Assembly (NCBI GenBank): GCA_907164885.2
Contig: OU015500.1
Location: 51,937,033-52,001,032, forward strand
Length of the DNA: 64,000 nucleotides
Source of the DNA: Dolomedes plantarius
Taxonomy: Eukaryota; Arthropoda; Arachnida; Araneae; Dolomedidae
Reading direction: 5' to 3'
The notes beneath the pieces are model-generated. The model was not told where the DNA came from, ran no database searches, and saw nothing but the letters and a program-made list of their open reading frames with translations. The position numbers were made by a program, and so were the translations under genes. Below are positions 12,491 to 24,300 of the stretch, piece after piece (the first letter of the stretch is position 1; every line of letters starts with the position of its first letter).

Positions 12491-12819
12491 CATTCATTTT
12501 TTACGGAACGTATAATTATCGCTTTTTCCTCTACAGTAAACCGATAGTTCATACAGAGAATTTCTTAAATCTAGAGCAGACATAGGATTTTTATTTTTAT
12601 CTATTTTTCTCCCTTTTAATTCAGTCAAAAATGTACCTTTTTTTCCACAATTGGGAATCACATTTTTGACTGCAGAAGAAATGTGTAATTCGAATTTTTG
12701 AATTGTACTACCAGATATTTTAAAGTTCAAAGGTAATAACAGTGTACACACATTTTGTAATAGTAGTGCAGGGTACTAGCCGGTTAAACCAAGCTGAAGA
12801 GTGCATAAATCTAATGACA

Positions 12820-13051
<232 letters not shown>

Positions 13052-15131
13052 ATATTCCCGTCCCTACGACGTTGCTCAATAATTCTTTTACTGCAAGCAG
13101 CGTGCCGTTGCAAAGCTTTGGCTGGTTGATATTTCGCAACATGATAATTGGCACACCGATTTTCAATTGCAGTACGTGCGGTGGCATCCCTGGCAGATCG
13201 AATGAATTCAAAAATTCTGTTGGATAATGAACCGCTTCATCTTCTTCCACAACAGTGTCGACTTACTTGTATGTGACTGAATCGCTTTGAATGTTATACT
13301 GAATGATGTTGTTAAGTTCGTAGACGTCTTTGTTCTTGGTGGCAAGAATAGCTCATTCACTCAGCCAATTATGATTCTTATAATTGGTTTGAATATTGGG
13401 AGATACTTTTTCAACCAATTCTTCTTTTGACGATACTAAATTGCAGAAGTTATGAGGCAATGAAATTCGTCCTGATGTCAAATCAACCGGCACATTTCCG
13501 TTCCGAATTTCCAGCAATTTATGTGAGAATAACTCAGCTGATCGATCGTTTCGCAGATGGACACGCATATTTGTAGTTAATTTCAACGTCTTTACGTGTC
13601 GCCACAAAATAGAGTATTTCAGGCAAGCATTTATTTCGTCCGCTGGTGTCGATCGAGGAATTATAGGTAATGTTTTCCTCAAATCTCCTGCAAGCAATAT
13701 TAATGCGTTCCCAAATGGTCTGATGTTTCCACGCAAATCTTGCAATGATCGGCCAACAGCCTCGAGCGATTTTTTGTATGCCATTGTACATTCATCCCAA
13801 ACAATAAGTTTGCCTTTCTGCAATACTTTTCCCATTCCAGATGCTTTGGAAATGTTGCAGGGAGGAGTTTCAATGAATTGCATGTTCAATGGCAATTTGA
13901 AAGCTGAATGTGCAGTTCTTCCACCTGGTAACAATGTCGCAGCTATTCCGGACGACGCAAGAGCTAAGGCTATGTCATTTTGGGATCGAATTGCTGCGAT
14001 AATCAATCTTATTAGGAACGTTTTACCAGTTCCTCCTGGCGCATCTAAGAAGAATATTTCTCCAACCCCGTTATTGACAGTTTGCATTATTTGATCGTAA
14101 ATGCCTTTTTGCTCAAGCGTTAGCTTAGGAATATTTGATTGCACATACGAAGAAAGATCACCCGTGATGTAATTTTGTTCACGACGCAATTCTACATCAA
14201 ACGAAGCATCAGCAGATCGATTTGGTGATGGCATTCGCAATTGATTGAGAACTTTGTTCGCAATTTCTAAGCACAAATCTTCAATCATTATCAACTCTTC
14301 GTTGTAGATTTCTACTGTGAAATCTATGTTCATATTTTAATTTTCCTCGCGTATTCGACGGAAAATATCGTCAGCCATGTGCGATTTATATTTCTCTCGT
14401 AACTCTGTTGGAGATGAAGGAGAGCAGGCGGTCAATATGATTGGAAACAACAAACGAATTTGTTTTGGATTTGACGTGTTGCACGCGTCATTAATGCATA
14501 CATCCCAGTGTCGGTCGTTCCCCAATAAATCCAGAGCTTGACATGCACTGCGTAAAGTGACATGTGTAACGCCGTTGACAATTCTCAATTTCTGGAAAGA
14601 CGTTGGACCGGGCACGTTTACCAACAGCATGCGAAGAAAGAAGCATTCAACTTGATTGGGATGCACGGTGTACAGTCTGCCTATCATAGTTTCTTTGAAT
14701 ATGCCAGGTTGTCCGTCGACTCGCTCTCCTCGTTTGAGTCGTTCAAATGATTTTCTACTCGCATTCCATGTGTAATACGTAGGCACTTCCGAATAGAGTA
14801 GAGTTTTCGCAAACGCGTCATTTTGACATAACGTGAAGAAAGCAGTTAACGTTGTAGCAGGTGGATTCAGGGCTATTTGTTACACATTTGCAGCTGTGAA
14901 ATACACGCGTTGTCCATTTTCTAGATGTACTGCTAAGTGAACAGCAGCTGGACTTAGTTCATGTATGGGAATTGAAAGAATTCGCCATACAGCTTCATTG
15001 CTGCTTAAGTATCGTCCAGCCTGATACTGTGTGATTTCATCGATATGCATGACCGCATTCCGAAAACGAAATATTTCAATCCGCTCGAAGGAATCACTCC
15101 GAAGAGTCAATTTCCCGACATAATTTGAATT
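13052..15131 (-). pseudogene. Helitron helicase (PIF1-like) pseudogene, 3' part
   Basis: One continuous minus-strand frame from 15131 to 13052 encodes the C-terminal half of a Helitron RepHel protein: a pre-helicase region (LYTVHPNQVECFFLR, CQALDLLGNDRHWD), then the PIF1 helicase with Walker A DAPGGTGKT, Walker B VWDEC, LLAGDLRKTLP, and later [14 protein letters not shown]. Four in-frame stops break it: near 14880, 14337, 13353 and about 13260. The frame is kept across all of them, so damage is by point mutation. The Rep nuclease (HUH) domain is absent and the last helicase motifs are replaced by the (TA)n array. In a live element this protein nicks and unwinds DNA for rolling-circle transposition. 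Confidence 0.85.
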
Positions 15132-15420
15132 CTAATGAAAATCAATCGATACAGCTCAATTCCACCGACAATTGCACAGAAAAATAAGAAAAACAGTTAA
15201 AAAAACGCAATGAAAAACAATGAAAAAATAAAAATAAATTATACTCACGAAATGAACGTTATGGTAAACGACACAATTCAATTCCAACGCATTGACAAAC
15301 GAAATAATAAACCTTCTGAAGGCCACTAAAGCAGATCGATTGCACTGAAAAAGAAGAAAGTTATAACAAAAACATATAAATTTGCAAAACATTAAAAAAA
15401 GGAAAAAGCACGAACTAAAT
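15069..15420 (-). repeat. Cassette repeat, copy A (exon-like unit)
   Basis: The unit starts inside the Helitron frame and continues upstream. It carries an exon-like segment 15249-15344 bounded on the minus strand by CTTCTTTTTCAG and GTGAGTAT. A second acceptor-like site (ATTTTCATTAG) sits at 15132, immediately before the Helitron frame opens. The unit recurs at 16106 with a few per cent difference. Confidence 0.7.
15249..15344 (-). CDS. Exon-like segment with consensus splice sites (copy A)
   Basis: 96 bp, 32 codons open in one frame (CNRSALVAFRR near its start). The minus strand shows a pyrimidine tract plus AG before it and GTGAGTAT after it. No homology is recognised. It could be a 5' exon of the Helitron gene or a chance open stretch. 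The identical length and sites in copy B favour real splice signals in the ancestor. Confidence 0.35.
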
Positions 15421-15463
15421 AACAAAGGCAAAACAAAAAAAATGACAAAATACTAACGAAATA

Positions 15464-16051
15464 CAGTCGAAACTCCATATACCGAAGTAGCAAATTGCAC
15501 GAAAAAAATTCGATATATAGAATTGAGCTTAATCATAATTCTCCTAAAAAAATTAAAGCTAATTTTCGTATACGAAACTCCATTTCTAATTTATATGCGA
15601 ATCCCATTACATGAAAGTTAATAACTAAAAAATGAATTAATATGAAATATTTATTGATTACTACATATCTTTAAAAAAACTATAATGCAGATAGTGGTTA
15701 CAATGATCACAGTTACATTCTTTTAAAAAAATCTACGAATATCTTGCTGAACAGTTAGTTTTGTGGAAAGTTCAAAGAAATGTTCGTATTTATTCAGTCC
15801 ACTAAAAACTTCATCAGGGACGTATTCCGCGAATTGAAGTTCACGACGTATTGTTTCAAATGCCATAAATTGGGAGATTTTATTCTAAAGTGGAATAAAA
15901 TCTCCCAATTTGTCTTGAAAAAAATTTCGATAGAGATATTTTCGATATATATAAAAAAAAATTTTCTATGCAATGAACATGGAGATTTGCTAAGAGTTCG
16001 ATTTATAGAAAATTTCGATATAGGGAAGTTCGATATCTGGAGGTTTGACTG
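15464..16051. mobile_element. pogo/Tigger-like MITE
   Basis: Inverted terminal repeats: CAGTCGAAACTCCATATA at the left and, inverted, CAGTCAAACCTCCAGATAT at the right, flanked by TA on both sides. 588 bp with no transposase. The ends resemble those of Tigger/pogo transposons. It sits between copies A and B of the cassette repeat. Its interior holds a perfect 19-bp inverted repeat at 15867-15911. Confidence 0.75.
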
Positions 16052-16105
16052 TATTTCAATTGAAACGCAGATTAACAGACAGAACTCCATTCTAACGCAA
16101 TGAGA

Positions 16106-16470
16106 AACGAAATATTTCAATCCATTCGAAGAAATCACTCCGAAGAGGTCAATTTCCCGATATAATTTAAATTCAAATGAAAATTCATCGATACAGCTCA
16201 ATTCCACCGACAATTGCACAGAAAAATAAGACAAACAGTTAAAAAAACGTAATGAAAAACAATGAAAAAATAAAAAAATAAACTATACTCACGAAATGAA
16301 CACTATGGTAAACGACACAATTCAATTCCAACGCAATGGCAAACGAAATAATTAACCTTCTGAAGGCCACTAAAGCAGATCGATTGCACTGAAAAAGAAG
16401 AAAGAAAGTTATAACAAAAACATAAATTTGCAAAACCTTAAAAAAGGAAAAAAAAACACAAAAATAAAAA
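16106..16470 (-). repeat. Cassette repeat, copy B
   Basis: Second copy of the unit at 15069-15420. The exon-like segment is again 96 bp (16293-16388) with the same acceptor and donor. It differs from copy A by a few substitutions that leave the frame open. Confidence 0.7.
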
Positions 16471-16630
16471 TAATAAACTATACTCACGAAATGAACGCTA
16501 TGGTAAAAAACACAGCTCAATTCCAACGCAATACGAAACAAAATATGTCAATACGCTATGAGAAATCACTCCGAAGAGACCAGTTTCACCATATAATTTG
16601 AATACAAATGAAAATCAGTCGAACACCGGA
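16471..16630 (-). repeat. Cassette repeat, partial copy C
   Basis: The donor-side part of the exon-like segment (ending at 16488 with GTGAGTAT on the minus strand) recurs. The sequence then joins directly to the Helitron-side part of the unit (16555-16620), so the segment between them is missing. Confidence 0.55.
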
Positions 16631-16962
16631 CAGTGGTTCTTTTATCTCTTCGATCGTCTTTTATTGTCTAGAACGATCCCTCCGTATTTTACGACCTGTT
16701 GGGAATGCTGATAGTGGGGTCGCAACCCCACCATGACAAATTTCTGTTCTGAGGGGGAAGGGAAAGACATTTGTCTTTTGCGGTAAAATACGTAGTATAG
16801 CGTTTGTTTAAAAAAAGCATGTTTATACCTGTCACAGCAGTGGCATCTTTATAATACGAGTAGGTGATAAAAACACTCACGTATTCGAATGCAACGTTGT
16901 GTCAAAATTTCAAAGAAATTGGTGAAGAAATTTCGGAGATTTGAGATTCTGAATAAACGAAC

Positions 16963-17076
<114 letters not shown>

Positions 17077-17089
17077 AATGATAACAAAA

Positions 17090-17450
17090 GGTGTAAGCTC
17101 GGGGTGTAGTCGTAAATATGCAAATAACTTGGCCGTTGAAATCATCAATTTTGTAGTCGTAGCTAAGGCAAATGGAAACTGTGGCGGGGCGAAGCAATGG
17201 CTGGGATCTTCAAACATTTTGTATCCATAATGTGCAATCGAAGTCGCAAGTGGCGAGGTAGATGGAGAGGGCAATAAAACACATCGGAACACATCAGGAA
17301 AAAGGCTGAAGAATTTGGAAAGGTCGTGTTAAATAGTAAAAAGGGTTTTAACTTTATTTCAATTTCCCTTCTCCGGAAAAGACTTGCGTGAGGGGCCGAC
17401 TCCCTCAGCAAGGCTTTCTATCAGGCGAGACCCGCATCTTGAAGAACATG
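17090..17450. repeat. Unknown interspersed repeat, copy 1
   Basis: Shares long stretches with 17905-18105 plus 18518-18575 (for example CGCAAGTGGCGAGGTAGATG). The family was not recognised. This copy is uninterrupted across the point where copy 2 carries an insert. Confidence 0.6.
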
Positions 17451-17904
17451 TTTCACAATATAAAACGAAACTCACATAAACGCTTGCTAATTCACTTTTG
17501 GTGACTCGAAATCACCCACATCGGAACTAAAACTTGTATGAAATCACTCGTAATGCAACATCACATGAGGATTAAATATTCCACATGCTGTTGTTTGTGA
17601 AACGCATAATCCTAGCACCACTGCTTTCCAAAAGCACATTAGTTCGCGCTGGTTGCACCAAACACTGAAAATAATTGCCGGCTAATCAAAATCACACTCG
17701 CCCAGTGGACATCCGTCTATGATGAATCACGCGCATAGATGATAGCTGAATGGAATCGCTCATAACGAAACACCACAGTGGAAGCTAAAAATTTCACTCA
17801 TGTCCTTTGCTCACCGGCACATGGGCCGGAAATCCAGTGGAAAATAATAATTTCCCGACGGAGGTAACGTTCCACGCCGACTCTTGTAATAATAATAATA
17901 ATAC
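17451..17904. other. Moderate-GC spacer between repeat copies
   Basis: Higher GC than the surroundings, with an (AAT)n run near 17888. It is probably part of an older TE; no coding similarity was seen. Confidence 0.4.
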
Positions 17905-18568
17905 TAGTATGGCTGTAGCCGGGCACATAACTTGACCGTTGAAATAATCAGTTTTGTAATCGTAGCTAAGGTAAATGGAAACTGTGGCGGAGCGAAGCAA
18001 TTTCCGGAATCTTCAAACATTTTGAATCCTTAACGTGCAATCGAAGTCGCAAGTGGCGAGGTAGATGGAAGGGCAATAAAACACCTCTGAACACATCAGG
18101 AAAAATGCAGCTGGTTCATACAAAGTCTTTATTTTCCTCACTGTTTCGTAGAACATCAACTAAATTTACTGGAACATATCGCGCGACGCTGGCCGGGACG
18201 CGGATGCGGCCCCGCCCGTACAAATTTGACAGGGGCGAAAACTACATGTTTTCTTGTTGAGCAAACAGACAAAGAAGCTACAGAAAGCGCGCAATTCTCT
18301 AACGTGTACGGGTCTATGAAACTTTTAATTTGTCAGAAACTAACACATAATTAAGTCGCGTCATATGGGGTGATGATTTTCGAATGTTCGACCCGGTTCG
18401 ATCTTATATAACTGTTATGTAACGCTCCGCGCGTGGCTTTAGGGGAAAAACTAATAAACTACTTCGGTTTGGATTTAGGTAGAAATAAAGAAAGCGGGAC
18501 TGCGTTCTATTGCGTTAGGATGAAGAATTTGGAAAGGGCGTGTTAAATAGTAAAAAGGGTTTTACATT

Positions 18569-18575
<7 letters not shown>
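17905..18575. repeat. Unknown interspersed repeat, copy 2 (split)
   Basis: Matches copy 1 from 17905 to about 18105, then resumes at about 18518. The break is filled by a 412-bp insert. Confidence 0.6.
18106..18517 (-). mobile_element. Solo-LTR-like insert
   Basis: Defined by comparison with the uninterrupted repeat copy at 17090-17450. On the minus strand it has a TATA box (18403-18410) and then AATAAA (18128-18133), the order expected of U3-R-U5. No TG...CA ends or clear target duplication could be confirmed, so the LTR reading is tentative. Confidence 0.45.

Positions 18576-18628
<53 letters not shown>
18576..18628. repeat. (TA)n microsatellite
   Basis: Abuts the left end of the MITE at 18630. 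Confidence 0.95.
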
Positions 18629-18629
<1 letters not shown>

Positions 18630-18632
<3 letters not shown>

Positions 18633-18799
18633 TGGAATCTCGGTCTATCGTTTTCCAGGGGACCGATTGAAATGAACGATAAATGCGGGTAAACGATAGA
18701 TGCGGAAACATAACAAAGCCATATGATCGTTGGGACTGGATAAAATGAACGACACATACGGAAAAACGATGGATCCGAAAATGATTGATCGAGATTCGA

Positions 18800-18802
<3 letters not shown>
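18630..18802. mobile_element. Short Tc1/pogo-type MITE
   Basis: 173 bp bounded by CAGTGGAATCTCGGTC and the inverse of CAGTCGAATCTCGATC, with TA on each side. (TA)n arrays lie on both flanks, so it either landed in an array or seeded both. Confidence 0.75.

Positions 18803-18872
<70 letters not shown>
18803..18872. repeat. (TA)n microsatellite
   Basis: Abuts the right end of the MITE at 18802. Confidence 0.95.
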
Positions 18873-18876
<4 letters not shown>

Positions 18877-19139
18877 CATATGTATGTATGTATATTGTTG
18901 GAAATATTTGTAAATGTACTTTTTTTTCTTCTTAAATAATGTTTATTTCGTGATAAATACTGTTTATTTACTACGATTATGTTGAGACTTTGAAAAGTAG
19001 TTCAAGTCCTGCGATGCTTGTGCTGCCGCCGAAAAAGTCCCGAACATTCATAGTCGGGGAAAGTAGCAACGTAGCAATGTTGGGACACGCTTCCAGCAAA
19101 TTGCACTGGACATCCTTGATTCTTTATCACAGACCACTA

Positions 19140-19600
19140 CTGGTTACATGTGGGGTTGTCGAACCGCACGATTCTGAATAACATCTCACTTCTGGTCTCC
19201 CGGAATCATCAAGATTTGAACGAAAAGTTGTCTTTGTTTCTACTTGCTTATCGGACTGCCGATTACGAGAATATAGGATTTACTCCTGCACTACCGAATT
19301 TTGGACAAAATCTTCGTCTGCCTTGCGATTGGATCTACAGTAGACCTCCAGATGTACCTATATAGCCTGACTCGTTACGACAGTAAAGCATTATCACCTG
19401 ATAAAGGAAAACAACAAGGTATGTCTTTGGACCCTCTGACGCCATCATAGGCTCTCCCTCGAGCTACAGAAACCTTGGCAAGGAACGTATGAAGTTATCA
19501 AAAGACTGAACGGCGTTTGAATTAGGATCCGAAAGAAATTGTTCTCATAGCTTAAAGCGGTGCAATTCAATCGATTTGATCGGTATCAAAGGAAAGGTAA
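19140..19600 (+). pseudogene. Ty3/gypsy integrase C-terminal relic
   Basis: A short open stretch (about 19150-19365) encodes NRTILNNISLLVSRNHQDLN, FLLAYRTADYENIGFTPA and FGQNLRLPCDWIYSRPPDVP. These match the end of the integrase core and following region of gypsy elements. Stops and frameshifts follow. The stretch after it ends in a purine run (AAGAAGGGGGA, about 19660-19670) and then a sequence resembling 18895-18995, which may be the two remains of its LTRs. Confidence 0.65.
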
Positions 19601-19679
19601 TTCAAAATTGATTCCTCCGTCTTTTGGGGGATTGCACTGTATGAGACATACATCCCTAAAGAAGGGGGAATTGTTGTAA

Positions 19680-20950
19680 ATAGCTGGAAATACTTGCAAA
19701 TTTTCTTTTTCACCTTAATTTATTTTTACTTTGTATTAAATATTGTTTATTTTCTGCTTTTGAGATTTGAATATTTGAGCCTAGTTGGCGATATTTTCGA
19801 TAATTTGGGTGAACTCCGCGACAAGTTTTGCTACCGTTTGTGTGTTTGGAGAATCAATCAGATAACATCTGGGTGATGTGGGTGTCGAGTTCTTGAAGTT
19901 TCTATTTCTAGAACAATCGAAGAACTTATTTTAATAATGGTCCAACTCCAATTAAAAAAATGGAGTTAACCTCACTTCCATGCTCATACAAGTCATTTCT
20001 AACTGATTTTTAAACTGGTACACCTCCATCTTATTTCTGCTGCCAACAGAGGGCAACACAAATCAAACTTCAGCAGTCATTTCTCAGCACTCATTAGACT
20101 TTAAGGCTATGTATCTCAAAATGAACAAGAATGGAGTTGACCACTATTTAAATAAGGCCTTCAATTGAGAGTGTCGCCAAATGTATACATGCATCCTAAG
20201 CTCGGCTTCTGCATTTCAGATTCATTAATTTATCCGTTGGAGCTCGGCCACTCTGCCTGAAATGTGAGTCCTGCTGCTGTGCTGTGTGCATATTGTGTTA
20301 AATTTGACGACTTCAATTAAACTTGCTGTTGCACTGAGGGACTCTTTGTAATATATGTTATGTGTTAAAGTTAAAAAAAAAATAAACTTGTATTCATGCC
20401 ATCTTTTGTCACCATTCTCAAATGTCACACGAAGGAGAAACGCGTATTGCCATGCACCTATCGCACCACAGATAATGAACCAAGAAATATTCTGTAAGAA
20501 CAAAAATTAGTACAAATACAATCAAGAAAGAATGTAACCTATATTTACAGCACAGGAAATTCCACCATAAAGCCATGTGAAATCCCACATATCTGATTTA
20601 TATGCGTTTAACAAAATTTGCTAATTATGCCCCTGAATAAATATAGGATAGGCATTCGGTAGAAATGTGACGCAACAAAAACATTTCTTCCTTCATTTAA
20701 AAAAAAATATTTATAGGAAATATGCAATTTGATTTTAGAGAAGGTAAGTCATCAGGCTCCAAAAACATTCCAAAAAGTTATCATTACAAGACTGCAATTT
20801 AGTTTTATGTATTTTGATTAAATTTTTATAGAAATTTTTTATACTTATTTTATAAGTAAAAAGGAACAACTACCAATGCATATGATCTGTAAGCGAAAAA
20901 GATTTTACCAATTTTTATAGCTGTCAGAATTCAAAGAGATTAACATTAGT
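19680..20950. other. No gene recognised
   Basis: Holds a possible LTR remnant (19672-19780) and a short minus-strand open stretch (20225-20503) that I could not assign. Confidence 0.4.
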
Positions 20951-20974
20951 TATGGGCCTAGCCTCCATGACATT

Positions 20975-20978
<4 letters not shown>

Positions 20979-21005
<27 letters not shown>
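20979..21005. repeat. (TA)n microsatellite, left flank of LTR element
   Basis: Together with 26791-26834 this is the array into which the LTR element inserted. Confidence 0.9.
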
Positions 21006-21009
<4 letters not shown>

Positions 21010-21265
21010 GGAAGGAGTTAGTACTCCTTCCTTTAGAAGTGAATCATTAGACTTAATTATTTTGAACATTTAATTAAACTAGACGATGTTTACAAGACAG
21101 GACTAACACTTAGTATGAAATTAAAAAATAAACACAGAAGCATCAAAAGAGCTAAACATCGGGAGCTTGCAGAACAACACATCCGCTTAAAGTCCTTCGT
21201 GCCGCAGTAGTGAGGAGTGGAAGTTGTAGTAATAGTTCAGTTGTGTTGCCAAACTCACTCTCACA
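21006..21265 (-). repeat. 3' LTR of the RT-less gypsy element
   Basis: 260 bp. Its 3' edge (in element sense) holds a perfect 9-bp stem with a 4-nt loop at 21010-21031. Confidence 0.9.
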
Positions 21266-21397
21266 CGGCCGTTCTGACTTTCCAGACGTCCGCGGCTGGG
21301 TTGTCAACAATAATTCTGAAAAGATAAAAAAAAAAGAGCAGAAAAAGGAAAAATATTTCAAAAAATCAAGCAGTGTTCAACACAGTGGTATTGGTGT

Positions 21398-24300
21398 TCA
21401 GTTTCTGCACCACTGTTTCATTTTGTCCGCTGCAGTTGATGTTATGGTTGGACCATCGTGATGTCCTAACTTTCGAACTTCGTAACGATCGTTGGGGTTG
21501 ATGTTCGTGATCTCATATGGTCCGAAGAACTTTGGTCGGAGCTTTAATCCGGTTCCAAATTGAGTTCGTTGTATTGCCACTTTGTCACCGATCTTGTATT
21601 TACAAGCCGGTTTACGCCGTTTGTTATATTGTCGTATGTTTTCTTCCTGTAAACGGAGGATATTTCGTTTAGCTTCGATACGTAACGCTTCTTTGTCATC
21701 AAGAATTCTTTGGTGGTGTTCCTCGTCAAGAAGATTTTTAATCTGTAGATCCTCTTGTTGTTTCATTTTAACACCAATTAAAAGTTGAAAGGGTGTGAAT
21801 TTTGTACTGCGTGTGGTGGTACTATTTAAGATACGTTGCAATCTTGGGACATATTTAAACCATTTGTCAGGTTCATCTAGAGCTAACTTAGTTAAAACGG
21901 GAATAATTGTGCCATGAACACGCTCAACCTGACCGTTGCCACGTGGCACACCTGTTGCTATTGAAATGTGTTCAATTGACTGTTCCTGGCAGTAACTTTG
22001 AAATTCTGAAGATGTGAATGCGCTACCTTTGTCAGTAATGATTTTTGAAGGGTTGCCAAATGTAGTTTGTTGCAAGGATAATTTGTCTAAGGCATCTTTC
22101 GTAGAGGTGGACTTCACGGGATAGATCCATACAAATTTGGAAAAGGCATCAACTACTGTAAAAAGATACTTATAACATTTTTTTGTCGATGGTAAAGGTC
22201 CTAAAAAGTCGCAATGGTAACATTCAAGGGGTGCATCACCTTTTGGAATGGGGTGAAGGTATCCTTCTTGTTTTCCAGATTTTCGCGAGGACAAAATGCA
22301 AGGAATACAGTTCGAAATAATTTCTTGAACTAATTTCTTAAGTTGAGGAATGAAAAATTCACGAGAAACAATTAATTCGGTTTTTTGTGAAGCAAAATGA
22401 CCTTGTGAATGGGCGTTTAGCACTATTTCTTTCCGCATCATTTGTGGTACTACTAAAAGTTCGGCATCCTGATGAAGTTTATAAAGAATTCCGTTTTTAA
22501 CAAAAAATTCATCAGAAGGTGTAGATTCAAGCATAGATTTAATTTGAGATATAAATTCATCCTGGTCTTGGGCATTTTTCACCTTTTGAGTGATATCATT
22601 TGAGGTAATTACAAGAATGGGGTTACGACTTAAAGCATCAACATGTTTCATCTGTCTACCGGGTCGATGACAAACTTCATAATCAAAGTCTTCTAACATC
22701 AATGCCCATCGAGCAATTTTAGCTGGTAGGTCTTTTTTGTGCATCGTTTTTTGGAAAGCATCACAATCGGTGATAATTTTAAATTTTGTTCCCAACAAGT
22801 AGTTTCGAAATTTTTTTAGCGCTTCAATAACGGCAAGAACTTCCAGTTCATAACTATGATATTTTTCTTGTTGAACTGTAGTTTTACGGCTAAAATAATG
22901 AATAGGATGAAACTGTCCATCATCGGATTGTTGCAAGAGCACAGCGCCAAAACCTAAGGAGCTGGCATCAGTGTGGAGTTCTAATGGGTATCCCTGTTGA
23001 AAAACATGAAGAACTGGATTTTGTGAAAGAATGTTTTTCTGTTGTTGAAAAGCTGCTATTTGTTCAGGGGGTTTGGGAGCTTCAATAACTTGAAATTTTG
23101 GTTCAACCTTTTCACTTTTGACGGATTCATTCTCAAGGGCATCATCATCGGCATCAAATATTTTTGGTTCAAGAGTTGCTTTGATAGTTCCAATATCAAA
23201 AGCATTATCATCATCGTTATCATGAAGCAAATCTAAATCACTGGCATCAGCATCATCTAAATATTTTCCATCATCATTATCATGAAACAAATCTAAATCA
23301 TTGGCATCATCATCATCATCACGTTCAAAATCAATTGGATTATCCATTTTCTCTACCCTAGAAATCTTATCTTGAGTAGATGTTAGAGGTTTTTCAGACA
23401 TGCATATTTGGCCCTGATCTTGAATTTGTTTTTCTACAATTTTCTGTTCCGCAAAAGGGAGTCGTCGAGAACGTTGAGTTACGGGGATTTCATCTTGTAA
23501 TAAAATAGTCATCTTAATTTCAGTGTCTTGAACTTTATGTGGTTTGTAGGAAGTAACGATATTTTGAACTTCCTCACGAATTTCAGAATTCAAAATGTGT
23601 GAAAGATCAAATGGGAAAGCTTCGTCATCAGGAATATTAGCAATATTAACGAAGATGTTATTATCAAGAGTAAAACGAATACCGTCTTCATCAAATGTAA
23701 ATTGGGTTTGCTGCAAAAAGTCGATTCCGATAATCACATCAAAAGGAATCAAGTCATCCTCTAGAACATGTATTTTAGCAGGTAAAGTAATGGTTTGAAT
23801 TTCGATGGAATCCTGAAAGAATCCGATGCTGTGAACTTGGTTTTTGCCAATTCCTGAAAAGGGAATGTTGGTGGGCTGCAATGGTGGCGAACCAATTCTT
23901 CGATAGGTTTTCTCATTGATGAGGGTTGCCTGTGACCCAGTGTCACAGAGTGCTGTCAATTGAATTCCTGCAAGTTGAATGTCAACATGCATGGGATTTT
24001 TCGATGAAGTTTCAGGAGAAAGTGCATTTACAGTTTTATCAGAAATAGGTTTTTGAGAATCAGGTTTTGGTTTAGAATTTCGATAACTTTTAGGGCAATT
24101 AGCATGAACATGACCAAAACTTTTACATCCGTAGCATTGTTTACCATGTGACTTATTCAAACATTGGTTGCTTTTGTGACCTCTCAAGCCACAGGAAAAA
24201 CATACTGGCTGTGTATTTGGGCTACGTGTATTATCGACTTTCACATTGAGGTAGGAAGCATCAATTTTTTTCTGATTATTTTGTCTGAAATTTTGTGATC

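Noticed and set aside
15156..15431. Hydrophobic minus-strand frame (Phe/Cys-rich) suggesting a membrane protein
   Set aside because: Hydrophobicity comes from T-rich intron-like sequence; only the 96-bp splice-bounded part is of interest.
20225..20503. 92-codon minus-strand frame
   Set aside because: No recognised domain; composition suggests TE or UTR sequence, not enough to call a gene.
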